This document shows positions 16,560 to 25,592 of a DNA stretch of 64,000 nucleotides, piece after piece. This DNA is from Pseudomonas sp. (lineage in GTDB: Bacteria; Pseudomonadota; Gammaproteobacteria; Pseudomonadales; Pseudomonadaceae). The position numbers and the translations under genes are program-made. The DNA lies in assembly GCF_030684895.1 (NCBI RefSeq), contig NZ_JAUXXP010000025.1, positions 62,001-126,000 of the forward strand, given 5' to 3'. Numbering within the stretch: the first letter of the stretch is position 1; every line of letters starts with the position of its first letter. The notes beneath the pieces are model-generated. The model saw nothing but the letters and a program-made list of their open reading frames with translations, searched no databases and had not been told where the DNA came from.

Positions 16560-17681
16560 ATGCCCAAGCATTCCCCCCTCACCGCCTACCAGCAGGCTAT
16601 CGACCACGACGGATTTAAATCCGACCCGGCGCAGTGGCTGGCTGCCCAGGCGTTACACGACTGCCATCAGGCCCTGCATCAGACCGCCCCCGCGCATCCC
16701 ATCAATGGGGTCTACCTGTGGGGGCCGGTTGGCCGTGGCAAAACCTGGCTGATGGACAGCTTCTACAAGGGGCTAAAGGTCCCGGCGCGGCGCCAGCACT
16801 TCCACCACTTTATGCGCTGGGTGCATAGGCGCCTGTTTCAGCTCACCGGCACACCTGACCCATTGCAGGCGCTGGCCGTAGAGCTGAGCCGCGAGGTGCG
16901 CGTGCTGTGCTTCGATGAGCTGTTTGTCAGCGATATCGGCGACGCGATCATTCTCGGCCGCCTGTTCCAGGTGATGTTTGAGCAAGGTGTGGTGCTGGTA
17001 GCCACCTCCAACCAGCCGCCAGAACTGCTGTATGCCGAGGGTTTTAATCGCGAGCGCTTTCTGCCTGCGGTAGCCGCCCTGCAACGGCATATGCAGGTGG
17101 TGAGCATCAACGGCGAGCAAGACCATCGCCTGCACCCAGGAGCTGCGCATGCCCGTTACTGGGTTGCCACGCCGGGACTGCCCAGCGTGCTCAGCCGGAC
17201 CTTTAGCCAATTGGCCGCAGGCAAGCCCAGCAGCGATCAACCGCTCACGCTCGGCAACCGCAGCGTGCAACCCCTGCGCCACTGCGACGGCGTGCTCTGG
17301 TGCCGCTTTGCCGATCTGTGCGAGCAGCCCCTGGCCGCGCCGGACTTTATCGCCCTGTGCGACCGCTTCCAGGCCATTCTGCTCAGCGAGGTGCCGAACC
17401 TGAGCAGCCCGCAACGCGCGGCGAAGATCGCCCGCGGCACCGAGGATGGCGTCGAGCGGGTGCAGGCCGGTGATCGGCAGCTGCCCGCCCTGTCGGTCAA
17501 GGATGACAGCGTGCGACGCTTTATCGCCCTGGTGGATGAGTGCTACGACCGCAAGGTGCCGCTGTACCTCGAAGCCCAGGTGCCGCTCGCCGAACTCTAT
17601 ACCGAGGGCTACCTGAGCTTCGCCTTTCGCCGCACCCTCAGCCGCTTACAGGAGATGCAACTCCAGCGCTTTGGGGCTTAA
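16560..17681 (+). CDS. zapE: Cell division ATPase ZapE (AFG1 family)
   Basis: A 373-residue AAA+ ATPase starting MPKHSPLTAY. Walker A GPVGRGKT (55-62), Walker B VLCFDE (115-120), sensor region VATSNQPPELLY, and the conserved C-terminal SFAFRRTLSRLQEM. ZapE associates with FtsZ under stress; mitochondrial AFG1 is a homologue. Enterobacterial ZapE is of similar length. An in-frame upstream extension overlaps the HAD gene and is rejected. The ribosome site is weak. Confidence 0.88.
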   Translation: MPKHSPLTAYQQAIDHDGFKSDPAQWLAAQALHDCHQALHQTAPAHPINGVYLWGPVGRGKTWLMDSFYKGLKVPARRQHFHHFMRWVHRRLFQLTGTPDPLQALAVELSREVRVLCFDELFVSDIGDAIILGRLFQVMFEQGVVLVATSNQPPELLYAEGFNRERFLPAVAALQRHMQVVSINGEQDHRLHPGAAHARYWVATPGLPSVLSRTFSQLAAGKPSSDQPLTLGNRSVQPLRHCDGVLWCRFADLCEQPLAAPDFIALCDRFQAILLSEVPNLSSPQRAAKIARGTEDGVERVQAGDRQLPALSVKDDSVRRFIALVDECYDRKVPLYLEAQVPLAELYTEGYLSFAFRRTLSRLQEMQLQRFGA

Positions 17682-17752
17682 TCGAGGGCCATGCACCAGT
17701 TAAGTGTTGAAGTCTGTGGGCCCACCAGATGATGCCTGGAGGCGCAGTAATC

Positions 17753-17918
17753 CGTAGGGTGGGTTAGGCGCATGACCACAGGCGATCCGATGATGCGCAA
17801 TCAGTTGCGCCGTAACCCACCAGAGCTGGCAGACCGACTAACGCTTGGTGGGTTACGTGGCGCACCAATACCGCAGTGACCTTGCTAACTTGTCTCTGCG
17901 TCACTAACCCACCCTACG
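17753..17918. repeat. Long palindromic intergenic element
   Basis: Outer arms CGTAGGGTGGGTTAG and CTAACCCACCCTACG bracket 166 bp, with an inner pair GTAACCCACCA/TGGTGGGTTAC. It lies between the convergent zapE and lpd genes. The GTAGGGTGGGTTA type is widespread between Pseudomonas genes. Confidence 0.8.
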
Positions 17919-17966
17919 AAAACTGCGTGCGACAGGTAATTGGGGCATGCCTTAAAGCACGGCTTA

Positions 17967-19367
17967 TCAAGCCTGCATGGCCCAGCCATGCACACTCATC
18001 GCCGCCTGACGTAAAGCTTCCGAGCGGGTCGGATGCGGGTGGCAAATCAGTGCGATATCTTCGGCCGAGGCACTGAACTCCAGGGCCACACAGTATTCGC
18101 CGATCAGCTCGCCAGCGCTGGGGCCGATGATATGCACGCCGAGAATCTGGTCGGTGCGCTCATCGGCCAGCACTTTGACGAAGCCTTCAGCCTCGTGATT
18201 GATCTTCGCCCGGCTGTTGGCGGTAAAGGGAAACTTGCCGACCTTGTAGGCGCGCCCTTCGGCCTTCAACTGCTCCTCGGTCTTGCCCACGGTGGCGACT
18301 TCCGGCTTGGTGTAGATAACGCCGGGAATCGCCTCGTAATTGACCTCGGCAGCATGCCCGGCGATCCGTTCGATACAGGCGATGGCTTCATCTTCGGCCT
18401 TGTGCGCAAGCATCGGTCCGGAGGTGACGTCGCCGATAGTCCAGATGCCAGGCACACCGCTTTTGTGCTGCTGGTTTTCCAACATGCCGCGCTTGTCGGT
18501 GGCCAGGCCGACGGTTTCCAGCCCCAGGCCGGCGGTATAAGGGCGGCGACCGATGGCGACCAGCACATAGTCAGCCTGTAGTTGCTCGACAGCGCCACCA
18601 GCAGCAGGCTGCAGGTCAAGGATCACGCCTTTGGCCGTGGCCTGGGCGGCGCTGACCTTGGTTGCCAGTTTGAAACGCATGCCTTGCTTGCTCAGGGTGC
18701 GCTGCAGGGTTTTCGCGGTTTCGTCATCAAGGCCGGGGCAAATACGGTCGAGGTACTCCACCACCGTCACTTCGCTGCCCAAACGCCGCCACACCGAACC
18801 CAGCTCCAGGCCGATCACTCCGGCGCCGATCACCACCAGGTGCTTGGGCACCTTGGGCAAGGCCAACGCGCCAGTCGAATCGAGAATGCGTTGGTTATCA
18901 ATCGTCACCCCCGGCAGCGGCGTCGGTTCCGAGCCGGTGGCGATCACAATGTCCTTGGCCTGCAACTCGCGCACACTGCCATCGGCGAGGGTCACCGTGA
19001 CCTTGCCCGGCCCATGCAAACGGCCCCAGCCCTTGATCCACTCGACCTTGTTCTTGCGAAACAGAAACTCAATGCCCTTGGTCAGCGCCGTTACGCTCTC
19101 ATCCTTCTGCTTCATCATCTGCGCCAGATTGAGCGTCGGCGTGACCTCGATACCGAGGTTATTCAGCTCGCCGCTGGTAGCCGCTTCGTACAACTCCGAG
19201 GCATGCAGCAACGCCTTCGACGGCATGCAGCCGACATTCAGGCAGGTGCCGCCCAGAGTCTCGCGCCCCTCGATGCAGGCGACTTTCAAGCCCAGTTGCC
19301 CGGCACGGATAGCTGCGTTGTAGCCGCCGGGGCCGCCACCGATGATCAGCACGTCATAGTTGCTCAT
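17967..19367 (-). CDS. lpdA: Dihydrolipoyl dehydrogenase
   Basis: A 466-residue FAD disulfide oxidoreductase (E3) that reoxidises dihydrolipoamide of 2-oxoacid dehydrogenase or glycine cleavage complexes with NAD+. The N-terminal GxGxxG is IIGGGPGGYNAA, the redox disulfide is C42/C47 in GTCLNVGCMPSK, the NAD-binding motif is VIGAGVIGLELG, and the catalytic His lies in CHPHPTRSEA near the C-terminus. The start is chosen at MSNYDVLIIG with an AGGAGC site upstream. No E1/E2 genes are adjacent, so it is probably a stand-alone paralogue. Confidence 0.93.
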   Translation of the reverse strand: MSNYDVLIIGGGPGGYNAAIRAGQLGLKVACIEGRETLGGTCLNVGCMPSKALLHASELYEAATSGELNNLGIEVTPTLNLAQMMKQKDESVTALTKGIEFLFRKNKVEWIKGWGRLHGPGKVTVTLADGSVRELQAKDIVIATGSEPTPLPGVTIDNQRILDSTGALALPKVPKHLVVIGAGVIGLELGSVWRRLGSEVTVVEYLDRICPGLDDETAKTLQRTLSKQGMRFKLATKVSAAQATAKGVILDLQPAAGGAVEQLQADYVLVAIGRRPYTAGLGLETVGLATDKRGMLENQQHKSGVPGIWTIGDVTSGPMLAHKAEDEAIACIERIAGHAAEVNYEAIPGVIYTKPEVATVGKTEEQLKAEGRAYKVGKFPFTANSRAKINHEAEGFVKVLADERTDQILGVHIIGPSAGELIGEYCVALEFSASAEDIALICHPHPTRSEALRQAAMSVHGWAMQA

Positions 19368-19384
19368 GGAAATGCTCCTAGGGT

Positions 19385-20593
19385 TTAGCCAACCAGCGCC
19401 GCGTTCGCTGCTGGCCGTGAGCGCAGCAGGTGAAAGGCGCAGAACGCCGCGACGGCGAATAAACTGTTCAGCAACACCATAGGCCACGCCGAGCCATCCG
19501 CCAGCAGGCTAAGCAAGACGCCGCTGCAGGTGGCGCCGGCCATTTGCGCAAAACCCATAAAGCCTGCGGCCAGCCCAGCGCGGTGGGCATTGGGGATCAC
19601 TGCACCGGCCACCGAAGCTGGCAGCAACATGCCGCCGCCCAGAGTGACCAACACCTGGGGCAACGACAGGCCGAGCAACGACAAACCAAACAGCAGATAG
19701 ATCGCCAACGTGGCCAGCGCGCCGGTCGCTACCAGCGCCGCGCCTATGCTGACGATTTTCTCCGGGCCCAGCTGCAGAATGCGCCGCTGGGTGAACAACG
19801 CGCCGGCAATCAACGCCGAAACAATCGCCGCGAAGGTGATGCCGTATTGCGCCGGGCTCAGCCCGAGCAGGCCGATATACACCGAGGAAGAGCCGGCAAT
19901 CACCGCAAACATTGCGCCATAGGTACAGGCCAACGTCAGGGCCAGCGCGCGGAACGAGGCGGCGCGCAGCAGATCGGCATAGTTACCGGCCAGGCTGCTC
20001 AGTTGCCCGGCTTGCGGGTCGAGTTGCCGATTGCTTTCGCGGTACAAGCCCAACACCGCAGCCACGATGGCAACGCCGATCAGCAGTGCCAGGGCAATCG
20101 GTGCGCGCCAGCCGCCATACAGCGTCAGCACGCCGCCCAGCATCGGCGACAGGACGATAGCGCAGAGCATGCCGATCACCGTCAGCGCCAATGCCGGCCC
20201 CGCCTGCGCTTGCCACACATCGCGAACGATGGCCCGCGCCAGCACCAATGCAGCGCAGGCACCAAGCCCCTGCAGCACCCGGGCGACAATAAACTCGCCC
20301 ATGCTGCTGGCCAACAACATCCACGAGGTGGCGAGCAGGTAGACCAGCAATCCGGCGATCAGCACCGGGCGCCGGCCGATGCGATCCGACAGCGGGCCGA
20401 GCAACAACTGGCCCAGACCAAAGGCGGCGACGAAAGCCGATAAAGCCAGCAGGCTGCTGCCGGGGCGAGCCGTCATGATCAGCTCGATAGCGCCCAGGCT
20501 GGGGATGATCAGCTGAGTGGAAATCTCTCCAAGTGCGGTCAGGGCCACCAGAATCAACAGCAGGCTGCGCGACGGCAAGGGATAACGAGGCAT
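19385..20593 (-). CDS. MFS multidrug exporter of the Bcr/CflA type
   Basis: A 402-residue, twelve-helix transporter. GPLSDRIGRRPVLIAG is the MFS loop 2-3 signature, and helix 5 contains VLSPMLGGVLT, the drug:H+ antiporter motif C form. The start is set at MPRYPLPSRS (AGGA upstream); a 20-residue extension has no ribosome site. It lies 18 bp upstream of lpdA and divergent from the thioesterase, with an A+T-rich shared promoter region at about 20640-20700. Confidence 0.85.
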   Translation of the reverse strand: MPRYPLPSRSLLLILVALTALGEISTQLIIPSLGAIELIMTARPGSSLLALSAFVAAFGLGQLLLGPLSDRIGRRPVLIAGLLVYLLATSWMLLASSMGEFIVARVLQGLGACAALVLARAIVRDVWQAQAGPALALTVIGMLCAIVLSPMLGGVLTLYGGWRAPIALALLIGVAIVAAVLGLYRESNRQLDPQAGQLSSLAGNYADLLRAASFRALALTLACTYGAMFAVIAGSSSVYIGLLGLSPAQYGITFAAIVSALIAGALFTQRRILQLGPEKIVSIGAALVATGALATLAIYLLFGLSLLGLSLPQVLVTLGGGMLLPASVAGAVIPNAHRAGLAAGFMGFAQMAGATCSGVLLSLLADGSAWPMVLLNSLFAVAAFCAFHLLRSRPAANAALVG

Positions 20594-20713
20594 GGGCGTG
20601 GGTCCTGTGATCACGGGCTGGCGTGGTTCGCCAAACTTTAATATTTCAACCATAATACAAACAATTAAATTACGCTTATAATTTTACAGCCAGCACAAAC
20701 AGAGGCCCGTCCC

Positions 20714-21295
20714 ATGAGCATCCCATCACGTGAAGAAAAACTGGCCGAATGGCTCGCCGCCGAACAGGCCATGCGCGCCAGCCTCGGTGCACCCGGCAGC
20801 ATGAGCCTGGCGCAGGTAAGTGAGCTGTTGCCGCAAGAGTTCTTTGATGGTATTGGCCGTGGTGAACTGCCCTCGCCGCCCATCGGCCATCTGCTGGATT
20901 TTGTCCCGCTGGAGTGGTCATCCGGGCGCTTCGTCTTCCAGGGCACGCCCGATGCGCGCCACTACAACCCACTGGGCAGCGTGCACGGCGGTTATGCGGC
21001 CACCCTGCTCGACTCCTGCATGGGCTGCGCCATCCACACCCAATTGCAGCGCGGCCAGGGTTACACCACCACCGATCTGCGCATCAGCTACATCCGCGCC
21101 CTCAATACCAAGGTCGGCCCGATCCGCGCCGAAGGCAGCATCGTGCATATCGGCCGCACCACCGCGTTGGCCGAAGGGCGCATTTACGATGTCGACGACC
21201 GTCTGTACGCCGTCGGCTCAACCACCTGCCTGATTCTCAGCATGCCTGGGACATCGCCTGCACCCGGCACTGAAACACCGGGACGAAGCGAGTAA
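20714..21295 (+). CDS. PaaI-like hotdog-fold thioesterase
   Basis: A 193-residue protein. The hotdog active-site segment GSVHGGYAATLLDSCMGCA (about 94-112) and the following YTTTDLRISYIR and LAEGRIYDVDDRLYAVGSTTCLIL match PaaI/YigI-type acyl-CoA thioesterases. It hydrolyses an unspecified acyl-CoA in the cytoplasm. It is followed after 39 bp by a TetR regulator on the same strand. Confidence 0.83.
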   Translation: MSIPSREEKLAEWLAAEQAMRASLGAPGSMSLAQVSELLPQEFFDGIGRGELPSPPIGHLLDFVPLEWSSGRFVFQGTPDARHYNPLGSVHGGYAATLLDSCMGCAIHTQLQRGQGYTTTDLRISYIRALNTKVGPIRAEGSIVHIGRTTALAEGRIYDVDDRLYAVGSTTCLILSMPGTSPAPGTETPGRSE

Positions 21296-21334
21296 GATGG
21301 CAGGCAACATCTGAAACCAGCGGCCAGGTACTCC

Positions 21335-21913
21335 ATGCGCTATTCCGAAGACCACAAAGCCCAGACCCATCAGCGCATCATCGAAGAGGCCGCGCGCCTG
21401 TTCCGCCGCGACGGCGTGGGCGCCACCGGCCTGCAGCCGCTGATGAAAACCCTGGGGCTGACCCATGGCGGTTTCTACGCCCACTTCAAATCGAAAGATG
21501 AGCTGGTGGAAACCGCCCTGCGTCACAGCGCTGACACGTTGACAGCCACCACCAGCGAGATGGCCAACAGCGATCAACCGCTGGCTCGCTTGATCAGCGG
21601 CTATCTTTCGTCCGCTCACCGCGCTAATCCGGGCGATGGCTGCCCGCTGCCGACCATGTCCGCCGAGCTGGGCCAGCGCGGCGCACCCAGCCCGGTGACC
21701 GACGAGCTGATCCGCGACCGCCTGCAAACCATCGAAGCCGGCCTTAACGTTGAGCATGCCGATGAGCAGAGCGTGCTGATCCTCAGCGCCATGGTCGGCG
21801 CCCTGCTGCTGTCGCGCAGCGTCAGCGACCCGGAACTGTCCGACCGCTTGCTGAAAACCACCCGTCGCCTGCTGATCGAACAGAACACCGGCGACGCAGC
21901 GCAAACCGCCTGA
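21335..21913 (+). CDS. TetR-family transcriptional regulator
   Basis: A 192-residue repressor with an N-terminal HTH (QRIIEEAARLFRRDGVGATG, LMKTLGLTHGGFYAHFKSKDELVETAL) and a helical ligand-binding C-domain. The YAHF-KSKDEL segment is diagnostic of TetR. Candidate targets are the adjacent thioesterase, MFS or convergent SDR genes; nothing in the sequence picks one. It ends at a bidirectional terminator. Confidence 0.88.
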   Translation: MRYSEDHKAQTHQRIIEEAARLFRRDGVGATGLQPLMKTLGLTHGGFYAHFKSKDELVETALRHSADTLTATTSEMANSDQPLARLISGYLSSAHRANPGDGCPLPTMSAELGQRGAPSPVTDELIRDRLQTIEAGLNVEHADEQSVLILSAMVGALLLSRSVSDPELSDRLLKTTRRLLIEQNTGDAAQTA

Positions 21914-21940
21914 CTGCAAATAATTAAGCGCCACAAAAGC

Positions 21941-21972
21941 AAAAGCCCTGACGGTCTCCAGCCAGGGCTTTT
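21941..21972. terminator. Bidirectional intrinsic terminator
   Basis: AAAAGCCCTG and CAGGGCTTTT around a 12-nt loop give T-runs on both strands. It serves the convergent tetR-type and SDR genes. Confidence 0.85.
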
Positions 21973-21990
21973 CTTGTTACGGCCAGCGAT

Positions 21991-22785
21991 TTACTTGTAA
22001 CGAGCCGCCGCACTGCTGTGCGATAGGTTCGGCGCCAGCTTGCCGCGGGCATCGGTAAAGGCCTGCCAGTCAGCGGCGTCCGGCAGCGAGGGAATGGTGA
22101 TCAGTTCGCCCTGATCGAAACCGGCCAGCGCCGCATCAACCATCTCGCCGACTTCCATGATCATGCTCGCCGGCAGGGCCGAATCGTCCATACCGCTGCG
22201 CTCCCAGATCTCGGTGCGGGTAATGCCGGGCAATACGGCCTGCACCTGCAGGCCCTGGGCCTTAACTTCACCGTTGAGGGTCTGGGTCAGGCTCAGGACA
22301 TAGGCTTTGGTTGCGCTGTAGACGGCATTGAACATTTCCGGAGCCAGGGCCACCACCGAGGCAATATTGATAATGGCCCCGCGCCCAGCGGCGGTGAAGT
22401 TGGCAGCGGCGGCGGTGGACAGGTGAGTCAGCGAAACCACGTTGAGCAGGATCATCCGATCCACGGTATCGAGATCGGCCTCGGCCAACTGACCATTCAT
22501 GGCCATACCGGCGTTATTGACCAGCAGGCTGATGGCCTTGTCAGTGCGCAGGCGCTGAGTAACGGCATGCAGATCAGCCTTGTCAGTCAGGTCGGCCTTC
22601 AGCGCTTCGACTTTTATCCCGTACTGCTCGGTCAAACGCGCAGCTAGCGCCTGCAGTCGCGGCAGATCACGGGCGACCAGCAGCAAGTCGTAACCGCGCT
22701 GCGCCAGGCGCTCGGCGTAGGTAGCGCCAATGCCTGACGAAGCGCCGGTGATCAATGCAGTGCCTTTCTCATTATGCGTGCTCAT
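21991..22785 (-). CDS. Short-chain dehydrogenase/reductase
   Basis: A 264-residue NAD(P)-dependent oxidoreductase. Cofactor motif ITGASSGIGATYAERL, NNAGM, catalytic Ser in INIASVVAL and YSATKAYVLS (Y-x-x-x-K). The start at MSTHNEKG has GGAG upstream. The substrate is unknown. An A+T-rich stretch with the near-palindrome ATAATATAAATATTAT (22858-22873) lies upstream and may be promoter or operator. Confidence 0.88.
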   Translation of the reverse strand: MSTHNEKGTALITGASSGIGATYAERLAQRGYDLLLVARDLPRLQALAARLTEQYGIKVEALKADLTDKADLHAVTQRLRTDKAISLLVNNAGMAMNGQLAEADLDTVDRMILLNVVSLTHLSTAAAANFTAAGRGAIINIASVVALAPEMFNAVYSATKAYVLSLTQTLNGEVKAQGLQVQAVLPGITRTEIWERSGMDDSALPASMIMEVGEMVDAALAGFDQGELITIPSLPDAADWQAFTDARGKLAPNLSHSSAAARYK

Positions 22786-22975
22786 GCTGCGTCTCCTGGG
22801 TGTGCGGGGGTAGTTAGGCTGTCTGGAGGTATAGTGCGCCAAATCACATTACACACATAATATAAATATTATATGTCGATCATAATAAAAATTATCGACG
22901 GCTATTCGGTAAACGCCTGGGACGTATAAACACCCGAAAAAGACCGCTAAAGGCCCGATGGCAGAACACAAAAAA

Positions 22976-23001
22976 GCGGACAACCGGTGAAGGTTGTCCG
23001 C
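22976..23001 (-). terminator. ahpF terminator
   Basis: Perfect arms GCGGACAACC and GGTTGTCCGC with a 6-nt loop, followed on the minus strand by six T. It lies about 30 bp past the ahpF stop. Confidence 0.92.
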
Positions 23002-23029
23002 TCTTGTGCGACGTAGAGCGTCGAGCTTG

Positions 23030-24583
23030 TTAGCTGCGGATCAGATGATCGAAGGCACTCAGGGAAGCCTTGGCACCCTCGCCCACGGCAATCACAATCT
23101 GCTTGTACGGCACGGTGGTCACGTCACCGGCGGCAAACACCCCCGGGATATTGGTGGCACCCTTGGCGTCGACGATGATCTCACCGAAACGCGACAGCTC
23201 TACGCTGCCCTTGAGCCAGTCGGTGTTAGGCAACAGGCCGATCTGCACGAAGATGCCTTCCAGCTCGACGCTGTGCAGCTCTTCGCTGGTGCGGTCCTTG
23301 TACACCAGCGCATTGACCTTCTGACCGTCACCTTTGACTTCGGTGGTTTGCGCGCTCTTGATCACGCTGACGTTGGGCAGGCTGTAGAGCTTCTTCTGCA
23401 GCACGGCGTCGGCACGCAGGGTGTCGGCGAACTCCAGCAGGGTCACGTGGGCCACCAGGCCAGCCAAATCGATGGCTGCCTCGACGCCGGAGTTACCGCC
23501 GCCGATCACCGCAACACGCTTGCCCTTGAACAGCGGACCGTCGCAGTGCGGGCAGAAGCACACACCCTTGGCCTTGTATTCCTGCTCGCCGGGCACACCC
23601 ATCTCGCGCCAGCGCGCACCGGTGGAGAGGATCACAGTCTTCGCTTTGAGGCTGGAACCGTTCTCAAACTTCACCTCATGCAGGCCGCCTGCGCTGCTCG
23701 CCGGAACGAGTGCGCCGGCACGCTGCAGGTTCATGATGTCGACTTCGTACTCACGCACGTGCTCTTCGAGGGCGCGTACCAGCTTCGGCCCTTCGGTTTC
23801 CTTTACCGAGATAAAGTTCTCGATGGCCATGGTATCCAGCACCTGACCGCCGAAACGCTCGGCAGCAATCGCGGTACGAATACCCTTGCGCGCAGCGTAG
23901 ATGGCCGCCGCAGCGCCGGCTGGACCACCGCCCACCACCAGCACGTCGAAGGCCTGTTTGGCGCTCATCTTCTCGGCGTCGCGGTTGGCTGCGCCGGTGT
24001 CGATCTTGGCGAGAATTTCCTTCACTTCCATACGGCCGGAAGCAAACACTTCGCCGTTCAGGTAGATGCTCGGCACGGCCATCACCTGGCGACGCTCGAC
24101 CTCTTCCTGGAACAGCGCGCCATCGATGGAGACGTTGCGGATATTCGGGTTGAGCACCGCCATCAGGTTCAGCGCCTGGACCACGTCCGGGCAGTTCTGG
24201 CAGGACAGCGAGTAGTAGGTCTCGAACTCGAACGAGCCTTCAATGCTCTTGATCTGCTCGATGGTTTCGGCATCCAGCTTGGACGGGTGACCGCCCACCT
24301 GCAGCAGCGCCAGTACCAGCGAGGTGAACTCATGGCCCATGGGGATGCCGGCGAAGGTCAGGCCGATGTTTGCACCTGGGCGATTAAGCGAGAACGACGG
24401 ACGACGGGCATCGCTGCCATCGGTCTTCAGGGTGATCTTGTCGGTCAGGCCGACGATGGTTTGCAGCAGTTCAAGCAGCTCCTGGGATTTGGCACTGTCA
24501 TCGAGGGACGCGACGATCTCGAACGGCAGGGTGACCTTTTCCAGGTAGGCCTTCAACTGGGTTTGCAGGTTAGCGTCCAACAT
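23030..24583 (-). CDS. ahpF: Alkyl hydroperoxide reductase flavoprotein subunit AhpF
   Basis: A 517-residue FAD/NADH disulfide reductase that keeps AhpC reduced. The N-terminal double thioredoxin-fold domain carries the C128/C131 pair (SCQNCPDV). The FAD motif [19 protein letters not shown] follows, then the redox CPHC (near residue 343, [10 protein letters not shown]), the NADH motif [17 protein letters not shown] and the FAD-closing [15 protein letters not shown]. Length and order match the family. It lies downstream of ahpC but behind a terminator and a structured repeat, so it may be partly independently expressed. Confidence 0.96.
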   Translation of the reverse strand: MLDANLQTQLKAYLEKVTLPFEIVASLDDSAKSQELLELLQTIVGLTDKITLKTDGSDARRPSFSLNRPGANIGLTFAGIPMGHEFTSLVLALLQVGGHPSKLDAETIEQIKSIEGSFEFETYYSLSCQNCPDVVQALNLMAVLNPNIRNVSIDGALFQEEVERRQVMAVPSIYLNGEVFASGRMEVKEILAKIDTGAANRDAEKMSAKQAFDVLVVGGGPAGAAAAIYAARKGIRTAIAAERFGGQVLDTMAIENFISVKETEGPKLVRALEEHVREYEVDIMNLQRAGALVPASSAGGLHEVKFENGSSLKAKTVILSTGARWREMGVPGEQEYKAKGVCFCPHCDGPLFKGKRVAVIGGGNSGVEAAIDLAGLVAHVTLLEFADTLRADAVLQKKLYSLPNVSVIKSAQTTEVKGDGQKVNALVYKDRTSEELHSVELEGIFVQIGLLPNTDWLKGSVELSRFGEIIVDAKGATNIPGVFAAGDVTTVPYKQIVIAVGEGAKASLSAFDHLIRS

Positions 24584-24698
24584 GGCGGATAGTCCTCAAT
24601 GACAAAAAATCTGGGCAATAAAAAATTGTCAGGAACAATTTTTAACGTCGCGTAGCGACGGCCTACAGGGTGCTGCCAAGGAATGGCAGGCAAATAAA

Positions 24699-24725
24699 AT
24701 GCCCGGACGGATCGCGCCCGGGCAT
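24699..24725 (-). terminator. ahpC terminator
   Basis: Arms ATGCCCGG and CCGGGCAT, followed on the minus strand by TTTATTTG. It lies about 190 bp past the ahpC stop, beyond the structured repeat. Confidence 0.75.
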
Positions 24726-24783
24726 CGGGCACTAGTAAGGCTGGATTACAGCCCTTAGCGCAGGGATCAGCAGAAAACGCATT

Positions 24784-24905
24784 GGGAAACGTTGCGAGCG
24801 AAGGTCAGGCAAGGCGAAATCAGGCGAGGACGCGGAGTTTACGAGTTGTAAATGACAAGTCCGAGCCTGATTTCAACGCAGCATGGCCGAGCGCAGTAGT
24901 TTCCC
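24784..24905 (+). repeat. Structured dispersed repeat, copy 2
   Basis: Outer arms GGGAAAC/GTTTCCC, inner arms GAAATCAGGC/GCCTGATTTC, and core CGGAGTTTACGAGTTGTAAA with TTTAC/GTAAA pairing. It lies 8 bp past the ahpC stop. The inner-arm base changes relative to copies 1 and 3 are compensatory. Confidence 0.88.
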
Positions 24906-24913
24906 GGGCGTTT

Positions 24914-25477
24914 TTAGATCTTGCCAACCAGGTCCAGCGACGGAGCCAGAGTCTTCTCGCCTTCTTTCCACTTGGCTGGGCACACTTCGCCTGGGTGAGC
25001 AGCGGTGTACTGAGCAGCTTTCAGCTTGCGCAGGGTTTCCGATACGTCACGGGCGATTTCGTTGGAGTGGATTTCAACGGTCTTGATCACGCCTTCCGGG
25101 TTGATCAGGAAGGTGCCGCGCAGCGCCAGACCTTCTTCTTCGATGTGCACACCGAAAGCGCGGGTCAGCGCGTGGGTCGGATCACCTACCAGCGGGAACT
25201 GAGCCTTGCCTACAGCTGGCGAAGTTTCGTGCCAGACCTTGTGGGAGAAATGGGTGTCGGTGGTGACAATGTAAACTTCGGTGCCGGCATCGCGGAACGC
25301 AGCGTAGTTGTTGGCAGCGTCTTCGATTTCAGTCGGGCAGTTGAAGGTGAAGGCAGCTGGCATAAAGATCAGTACCGACCACTGGCCTTTCAGGGACTGC
25401 TCGGTCACTTCGATGAACTTGCCGTTGTGGAAAGCGTTAGCCTTGAACGGTTGAACTTGGGTGTTGATGAGAGACAT
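24914..25477 (-). CDS. ahpC: Alkyl hydroperoxide reductase peroxiredoxin subunit AhpC
   Basis: A 187-residue typical 2-Cys peroxiredoxin that reduces H2O2, organic peroxides and peroxynitrite. The peroxidatic Cys is C47 (FTFNCPTE) and the resolving Cys C166 (GEVCPAKW). The sequence is full length and very close to known Pseudomonas AhpC. Electrons come from AhpF, encoded just downstream. A four-part OxyR-type site lies upstream (25544-25580). Confidence 0.97.
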   Translation of the reverse strand: MSLINTQVQPFKANAFHNGKFIEVTEQSLKGQWSVLIFMPAAFTFNCPTEIEDAANNYAAFRDAGTEVYIVTTDTHFSHKVWHETSPAVGKAQFPLVGDPTHALTRAFGVHIEEEGLALRGTFLINPEGVIKTVEIHSNEIARDVSETLRKLKAAQYTAAHPGEVCPAKWKEGEKTLAPSLDLVGKI

Positions 25478-25515
25478 CTCTGGTTCCTTTTGAGGGTTAG
25501 AAATTTACAGGGCGC

Positions 25516-25580
25516 ATTTTAGCGCCTTATGCAAAAAAAGCTTATTGATTGCTGCCATCATTCCGATTGAGTAAGCCAAT
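25516..25580 (-). promoter_or_regulatory. ahpC promoter with OxyR-type tetrad site
   Basis: On the plus strand ATTG (25544), CCAT (25555), ATTG (25566) and CAAT (25577) are each separated by exactly 7 bp. This fits the OxyR consensus ATAG-N7-CTAT-N7-ATAG-N7-CTAT allowing one or two changes per unit. A -10 (TAAAAT, 25521 to 25516) sits 17 bp from a -35 position that overlaps the proximal site, as in OxyR-activated promoters. Confidence 0.7.
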
Positions 25581-25592
25581 CGCACGTAGGCC

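Noticed and set aside
22994..24592. A 532-codon plus-strand frame opposite ahpF
   Set aside because: Antisense shadow of a well-defined AhpF; no domains, no ribosome site.
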